Source of the DNA: Comamonas sp.
Lineage (GTDB): Bacteria > Pseudomonadota > Gammaproteobacteria > Burkholderiales > Burkholderiaceae_C
Direction: 5' to 3'
NCBI GenBank assembly: GCA_021166775.1
Contig: JAJPEQ010000013.1
Location: 62,001-126,000, forward strand
Length of the DNA stretch: 64,000 nucleotides
Within the stretch, counting starts at the first letter, position 1; each line of letters starts with the position of its first letter. The notes beneath the pieces were generated by a model. That model worked only from the letters and a program-made list of their open reading frames with translations. It was not told where the DNA came from and did not search any database. Below are positions 57,152 to 64,000 of this stretch, piece by piece. A program made the translations under genes and the position numbers.

Positions 57152-58582
57152 ATGACTACTCCGTACACCTCAGTAGCGCTGGCTGAACCCCTGCAGCGCG
57201 CCGTGGCCGACATGGGCTACGAAACCATGACGCCGATCCAGGCGCAGGCCATTCCGGTCGTGCTCACCGGCAAGGATGTGATGGGCGCGGCCCAGACCGG
57301 CACCGGCAAGACGGCCGCGTTTGCCCTGCCGCTGTTGCAGCGCATGCTGGCGCATGAAAACACCTCGGCCTCGCCCGCACGCCACCCGGTGCGTGCCCTG
57401 GTGCTGCTGCCCACGCGCGAGCTGGCGGACCAGGTGGCCGAGCAGGTCAAGCTCTACGCCAAGTACACGCAGCTGCGCTCCACCGTGGTGTTTGGCGGCA
57501 TGGACATGAAGCCGCAGACCCTGGAGCTGAAAAAGGGCGTCGAGGTGCTCGTCGCCACGCCGGGGCGGCTGCTGGACCATATCGAGGCGAAGAACGTGGT
57601 GCTCAACCACGTCGAGTACGTGGTGCTCGACGAGGCCGACCGCATGCTCGATATCGGTTTCCTGCCCGACCTGCAGCGCATCCTCTCTTACCTGCCCAAG
57701 GAGCGCACCACGCTGCTGTTTTCAGCGACGTTCTCGTCCGAGATCAGGCGCCTGGCCGCGAGCTATCTGCACGATCCGGTCACGATCGAGGTCGCGCGGC
57801 CCAACGCGACGGCCTCCACCGTGGAGCAGCGTTTTTACTCCGTGAGCGACGACGACAAGCGCCGCGTCATCCGCCAGGTGCTCAAGGAGCGTGACCTCAC
57901 CCAGGCCTTCATCTTCGTCAACAGCAAGCTGGGCTGTGCGCGGCTGGCACGCTCGCTGGCGCGCGACGGCCTCAAGACCGCCGCGCTGCACGGGGACAAG
58001 AGCCAGGATGAGCGCCTCAAGGCCCTGGAAGCGTTCAAGAGCGGCGAGGTGGATCTGCTCGTCTGCACCGACGTGGCCGCCCGCGGGCTCGATATCAAGG
58101 ACGTGCCTGCCGTGTTCAACCACGACGTGCCGTTCAACGCCGAAGATTACGTGCACCGCATCGGCCGTACGGGCCGCGCGGGCGCTTCGGGCCTGGCGGT
58201 GACGCTGGTCACCAGCCATGACGCACGTCTGATGGCCGAGCTGGAAAAATTGCTCAAGAAGAAGGTTGAAATCGAGCCGGTCGCGTTGGACGACGAGCGC
58301 CCGCGCCGCCACCATGGCGAGACGCAACGGGCGCAACGGGGCGACCCGGATGCACCGCGCACGCGCGCGCCGCACCGCACGACCCACGGTTTCGTGCCTT
58401 CGCGTGATCCCTTCTTTGACAAGCCGTACGAAACTCAGGCCTCGGGGGCCGTTCCCGCATCCTGGGAGCAGGCGCCCGCGCCTGTGGCCGCCCGCGGCAA
58501 GGTATCGGCCAATATCAAGCAGAGGCGGGTCGTGGCGGCGCTCTTCAAGGCGCCCTTGCAAACGCAAGACGCGGCCGCCTGA
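57152..58582 (+). CDS. rhlE: DEAD-box RNA helicase (RhlE-like)
   Basis: ATP-dependent RNA helicase of 476 residues. Motifs in order: Q motif MTPIQAQAIP, Walker A AQTGTGKT, PTRELADQ, TPGRLLDH, DEAD, SAT, then RGLDIKDVP and HRIGRTGRAG. A basic, Arg/His-rich C-terminal tail of ~90 residues likely binds RNA. RhlE-type is the best fit by layout, but other DEAD-box subfamilies cannot be fully excluded. Confidence 0.9.
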   Translation: MTTPYTSVALAEPLQRAVADMGYETMTPIQAQAIPVVLTGKDVMGAAQTGTGKTAAFALPLLQRMLAHENTSASPARHPVRALVLLPTRELADQVAEQVKLYAKYTQLRSTVVFGGMDMKPQTLELKKGVEVLVATPGRLLDHIEAKNVVLNHVEYVVLDEADRMLDIGFLPDLQRILSYLPKERTTLLFSATFSSEIRRLAASYLHDPVTIEVARPNATASTVEQRFYSVSDDDKRRVIRQVLKERDLTQAFIFVNSKLGCARLARSLARDGLKTAALHGDKSQDERLKALEAFKSGEVDLLVCTDVAARGLDIKDVPAVFNHDVPFNAEDYVHRIGRTGRAGASGLAVTLVTSHDARLMAELEKLLKKKVEIEPVALDDERPRRHHGETQRAQRGDPDAPRTRAPHRTTHGFVPSRDPFFDKPYETQASGAVPASWEQAPAPVAARGKVSANIKQRRVVAALFKAPLQTQDAAA

Positions 58583-58596
58583 TTTCAGCGTCGCCT

Positions 58597-59439
58597 TTAC
58601 CCGGGCTGCTGCGCCTGTGGGCAGCGCACCTGCAGGTGCTCGCGCTCAGCCAGGGTCGCGCCAAAGCGCACGGCGCTGAGGCTGCCGCCCCAGACGCATC
58701 CCGTGTCCAGGGCGAGCAGGTCCGGGCGATTCATCCAGCCCAGCGTGGACCAGTGGCCGAAGGCGATCAGCTGGCCCCGTGTGAGGCGGGTGGGCACGTC
58801 GAACCAGGGGATGAGCCCGGCCGGTGGAGTGGATGCGCTTTCACTGCTGGAAAAATCCATTTCTCCGGCGGGTGAACAAAAGCGCAGCCGTGTCAACGCG
58901 TTGACGATCACGCGCAGGCGGTTCGCGCCTCGCAGGTGGTCGCTCCAGGCGTTTGGCAGATCGCCATACATTTGTCCGACGAAATCCGGCCATTGCGTGC
59001 TGCTCAGGACGGCCTGAACCTCGCCCGCCAGACGCAGTACCTGCGCCGCCGACCACTGCGGCAGCACGCCAGCGTGCACGAGCAGCAGTTCTCCGCCGCC
59101 GTGGCGCGCCTGGCGAGCCAGGGGCTGACGGCGCAGCCAGTCCAGCATCGCCTGCCGGTGGGGATGGGCGAGCAGATCGTGCAAGGTGTCGCGCCGGGAT
59201 GGCGCGCGCACGCCGAGGGCGACGGCCAGCAGGTGCAGATCGTGGTTGCCCAATATCACTTGCACGCTGCCTTCCAGAGCCATGCAGCGGCGCAGTACCG
59301 CCGTTGAATCAGGGCCGCGGTTGACCAGGTCGCCCAGCAAAATCAAGGTATCCCGACTGGGTGAGAAGCCGATATGCGTGAGCAGTTGCTCAAACGCCTG
59401 CGCGCAGCCTTGAATATCTCCTGCGCAATAGAGAGCCAT
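58597..59439 (-). CDS. apaH: Symmetrical diadenosine tetraphosphatase
   Basis: Hydrolyses Ap4A to two ADP. The 280-residue metallophosphatase carries GDIQGC, GDLVNRGPDS, GNHDLHLL and later FGHWSTLG and LDTGCVWGG. It begins MALYCAGDIQG, the normal start. It is convergent with rhlE (14-base gap). Confidence 0.95.
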   Translation of the reverse strand: MALYCAGDIQGCAQAFEQLLTHIGFSPSRDTLILLGDLVNRGPDSTAVLRRCMALEGSVQVILGNHDLHLLAVALGVRAPSRRDTLHDLLAHPHRQAMLDWLRRQPLARQARHGGGELLLVHAGVLPQWSAAQVLRLAGEVQAVLSSTQWPDFVGQMYGDLPNAWSDHLRGANRLRVIVNALTRLRFCSPAGEMDFSSSESASTPPAGLIPWFDVPTRLTRGQLIAFGHWSTLGWMNRPDLLALDTGCVWGGSLSAVRFGATLAEREHLQVRCPQAQQPG

Positions 59440-59558
59440 TGCCTTCAGTCAAATTATCGAGACGAAGCTCAGATTGTGCATCGCATTCGGCCCGGCATGC
59501 CGGACGCGGCACGATTTTGTCGGTGTCGCTTGAAATTTTCGTCCGCCTGCATGGGAAC

Positions 59559-59588
59559 TTGATTTCCGTGCAACAAACTTTCTATAAT
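59559..59588 (+). promoter_or_regulatory. Predicted promoter of the H-NS family gene
   Basis: TTGATT (59559-59564), 18-base spacer, TATAAT (59583-59588), 46 bases before the start codon, in an AT-richer stretch. Confidence 0.7.
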
Positions 59589-59633
59589 GCGCGTGATTTT
59601 CAATCAGAACCCACAACCCATCTCGGTATAGCC

Positions 59634-59939
59634 ATGACCAATAGTTACCAGGAATTACTGAAGCAGCGCGCTGCGCTGGATCTGCAGATTCAGCAGGCCC
59701 GCGAAAGGGAAATTGCCGAAGCCGTGGCAAAAGTGCGCCAGACGGTGGCGGAATACGGTTTGACGGTGACGGATGTCTTTCCGTCCGGGCGCCGCGCACG
59801 CGGCGCGGGCAACAGTGCCGCATCGGCCGCCAAGGTGGCACCCAAGTATCGCAATCCGGCCACCGGACAGACCTGGACGGGCCGCGGCAAGCCGCCCAAG
59901 TGGATACAGGGGCAGGATCGTGCCGCATTCGCGATCTGA
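59634..59939 (+). CDS. H-NS family nucleoid protein
   Basis: A 101-residue H-NS-type DNA-binding protein. The N-terminal coiled coil (YQELLKQRAALDLQIQQAREREIAEAVAKV) would oligomerise. The C-terminal domain ends KYRNPATGQTWTGRGKPPKWI, with the family's TWTGRG hook that enters the minor groove of AT-rich DNA. It is likely a silencer of AT-rich genes. A good promoter and terminator flank it, so it is a single-gene unit. Confidence 0.92.
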   Translation: MTNSYQELLKQRAALDLQIQQAREREIAEAVAKVRQTVAEYGLTVTDVFPSGRRARGAGNSAASAAKVAPKYRNPATGQTWTGRGKPPKWIQGQDRAAFAI

Positions 59940-59982
59940 GCCCGCGCGCGCCGCGCGCTGACAAGCTGGCAAATGGCCGCTG

Positions 59983-60007
59983 AGCCCGCCGTCGAGCGGG
60001 CTTTTTT
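59983..60007 (+). terminator. Rho-independent terminator after the H-NS gene
   Basis: AGCCCGC / GCGGGCT 7-bp stem, 6-base loop, then TTTTTT. Confidence 0.85.
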
Positions 60008-60019
60008 ATTGCCTGGCGT

Positions 60020-60043
60020 CTATCCGCCATTTCAGGTGGATAG
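60020..60043. other. Inverted repeat upstream of acnA
   Basis: CTATCCGCC / GGTGGATAG, a 9-bp stem with one G-T pair and a 6-base loop, 139 bases before acnA and just past the terminator. It could be an operator or RNA hairpin. Confidence 0.4.
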
Positions 60044-60181
60044 CGCGCGCGGGCAAAGACCTGCGCCGTGTCGCGCCAGCCGGCTAAGCGTACACTCGCG
60101 CCCTGTATCGGGTGCTGCACAGCGCCGGGCATCCGCAGGTGTCGCTCAGCCTCGTTCCTGCATTTTCAAGGAGATCACGAT

Positions 60182-62971
<2,790 letters not shown>

Positions 62972-63073
62972 GCCCGGGTGGCGGGGCGGCCGACGGTCAC
63001 GGCAGCCGTGGCGCCACAGTGACTTGCAAGGCCGGTCGTGGGTGGTGTGCACCTGCACCGGCCTGAATTTTGT

Positions 63074-64000
63074 ATGCATCAGATTCTGATCGCGGGCGGT
63101 GGCATTGGCGGGCTGGCCGCTGCACTGGCCTGCCAGCGTGCGGGCTGGCACGTGCGCCTGCATGAGCGCGCCAGCGCGTTCGGCGAAGTGGGGGCGGGCG
63201 TGCAGCTCGGGCCCAACGCCGTGCGCTGCCTCGCTGCCTGGGGGCTGATGGCGCCGCTGCGGGCGCTGGCGTGTTTCCCCGAGACGCTGCAGGTGCGCAG
63301 TGCGCTCGATGGAGCGCAGCTTGCACGGATGGACCTGGGCCGCGCCGTCGCCGAGCGCTATGGCGCGGCCTATGTCACCGTGCACCGGGCCGACCTGCAT
63401 GGCCTGTTGCTGCAGGCCGCACGCGCGCTGCCCCAGATGCAGTTGCACTTGTGCCAGCAGGTGACGCATTTCAGCCAGCAGCCCCATGGGGTTTGCGCGC
63501 AGGTGCGGACGGCGGACGGCGCGCAGCTGCAGGTCGAGGCGGATGCCCTGCTGGGCGCCGACGGCTTGCACAGCCGTGTGCGCGACGTGATGCTGGGCGT
63601 CGTCGGCGAAGAAGTGGCTGGGCACGTCGCCTACCGCGCGGTCGTGTCTCAGCAGGCGCTGCCGTGGGCGCTGCGTACGCAGGTGGTGACGGTGTGGCTG
63701 GGCCCGCGCCTGCATGTCGTGCACTATCCCGTGCGCGGTGGCGAATGGCTCAATGTGGTGGTGATACGCGAGGGGCAGGCTCGGGAGTCCCTGCGACGCT
63801 GGGATCAGGCCGCCGATGCGGGCGAACTGTTGCCGGTTCTGGATGGCGTCTGCACCAACTTGCAGGACCTGGTGCGGGCCGTGCCTGCCGCCGGGGGCGT
63901 GTGGCGGCGCTGGCCTCTGGCGCTGCGCGCTGCGGTGGCTGGCGCGCATGAGATGGCGCAGGGGGCGGTGGCGCTGCTGGGCGATGCGGCACACCCCATG
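63074..64000 (+). CDS. FAD-dependent monooxygenase, 3'-truncated by window edge
   Basis: The first 309 residues of a class A flavin monooxygenase of the salicylate hydroxylase type. The N-terminal FAD motif is ILIAGGGIGGLAAALA, the middle motif is LLGADGLHSRVRD, and the window ends just inside GDAAHPM, the third FAD-binding motif. Start ATG 63074 follows an AT-rich stretch. The substrate (an aromatic hydroxy acid is usual) is unknown, and the C-terminus lies beyond the window. Confidence 0.88.
   Translation, partial: MHQILIAGGGIGGLAAALACQRAGWHVRLHERASAFGEVGAGVQLGPNAVRCLAAWGLMAPLRALACFPETLQVRSALDGAQLARMDLGRAVAERYGAAYVTVHRADLHGLLLQAARALPQMQLHLCQQVTHFSQQPHGVCAQVRTADGAQLQVEADALLGADGLHSRVRDVMLGVVGEEVAGHVAYRAVVSQQALPWALRTQVVTVWLGPRLHVVHYPVRGGEWLNVVVIREGQARESLRRWDQAADAGELLPVLDGVCTNLQDLVRAVPAAGGVWRRWPLALRAAVAGAHEMAQGAVALLGDAAHPM

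Overview
The window is high-GC, densely coded chromosomal DNA of a beta-proteobacterium, most likely order Burkholderiales and family Comamonadaceae. Three things point there: the type IV pilus, aroB and dgt neighbourhood; the rpsF-priB-rpsR-rplI-dnaB block; and six copies of a short imperfect-palindrome repeat of a kind I associate with Acidovorax/Comamonas-type genomes (family recollection, not a search). No phage, transposase, integrase or CRISPR array was seen. No gap between genes exceeds 300 bases.

Layout. 1-11.3 kb: 3' part of pilQ, a lower-GC lipoprotein where I would expect aroK, aroB, dgt, an MFS exporter, a methyltransferase, an amino-acid ABC transporter and a lytic transglycosylase. 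11.3-15.2 kb: the grpE-dnaK-dnaJ chaperone operon (minus strand), with a good heat-shock (sigma-32) promoter in front of grpE. 15.3-20.5 kb: rpsF-priB-rpsR-rplI, a PilZ protein, dnaB and an ALDH7-type dehydrogenase. 20.5-27.5 kb: PIN-PhoH ATPase, peroxiredoxin, a Mth938-like protein, then alaA-hom-thrC (alanine and threonine synthesis). 27.5-32.9 kb: molybdenum cofactor genes mobB-moeA-moaD and moaE, split by two opposing small genes, then the divergent birA/bioY pair with a BirA-type operator between them, and a DUF1284 gene. 33-44 kb: clpB (second sigma-32 promoter), an aldehyde dehydrogenase, a GNAT enzyme, ribD, tRNA-Ser(UGA), a DUF3334/CheX-like protein and maeB. 42.9-53.9 kb: a purine (urate) catabolic region. 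54-64 kb: dcd, an ornithine cyclodeaminase family gene, pcp, a zinc metallopeptidase, rhlE-type helicase, apaH, an H-NS family protein, acnA and the start of an FAD monooxygenase.

How the genes work together. The clearest system is purine breakdown. An NCS2 permease imports xanthine or urate. XdhC serves a xanthine dehydrogenase that is not in the window. PuuD oxidises urate to 5-hydroxyisourate (HIU), UraH hydrolyses that to OHCU, and a fused UraD-AllC protein makes allantoin and later hydrolyses allantoate. PuuE covers the allantoinase step between those two activities, and an M20 hydrolase of unknown substrate follows. A GntR/FCD regulator sits in the cluster. Four near-identical palindromes (consensus AAAGTGTATACACTTT) lie before the permease, the gntR operon, uraH-xdhC and puuD, so the regulon can be read directly from the DNA. 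Other regulatory signals seen are the two sigma-32 promoters, the BirA operator, and several hairpin terminators, some of them supplied by the dispersed repeat.
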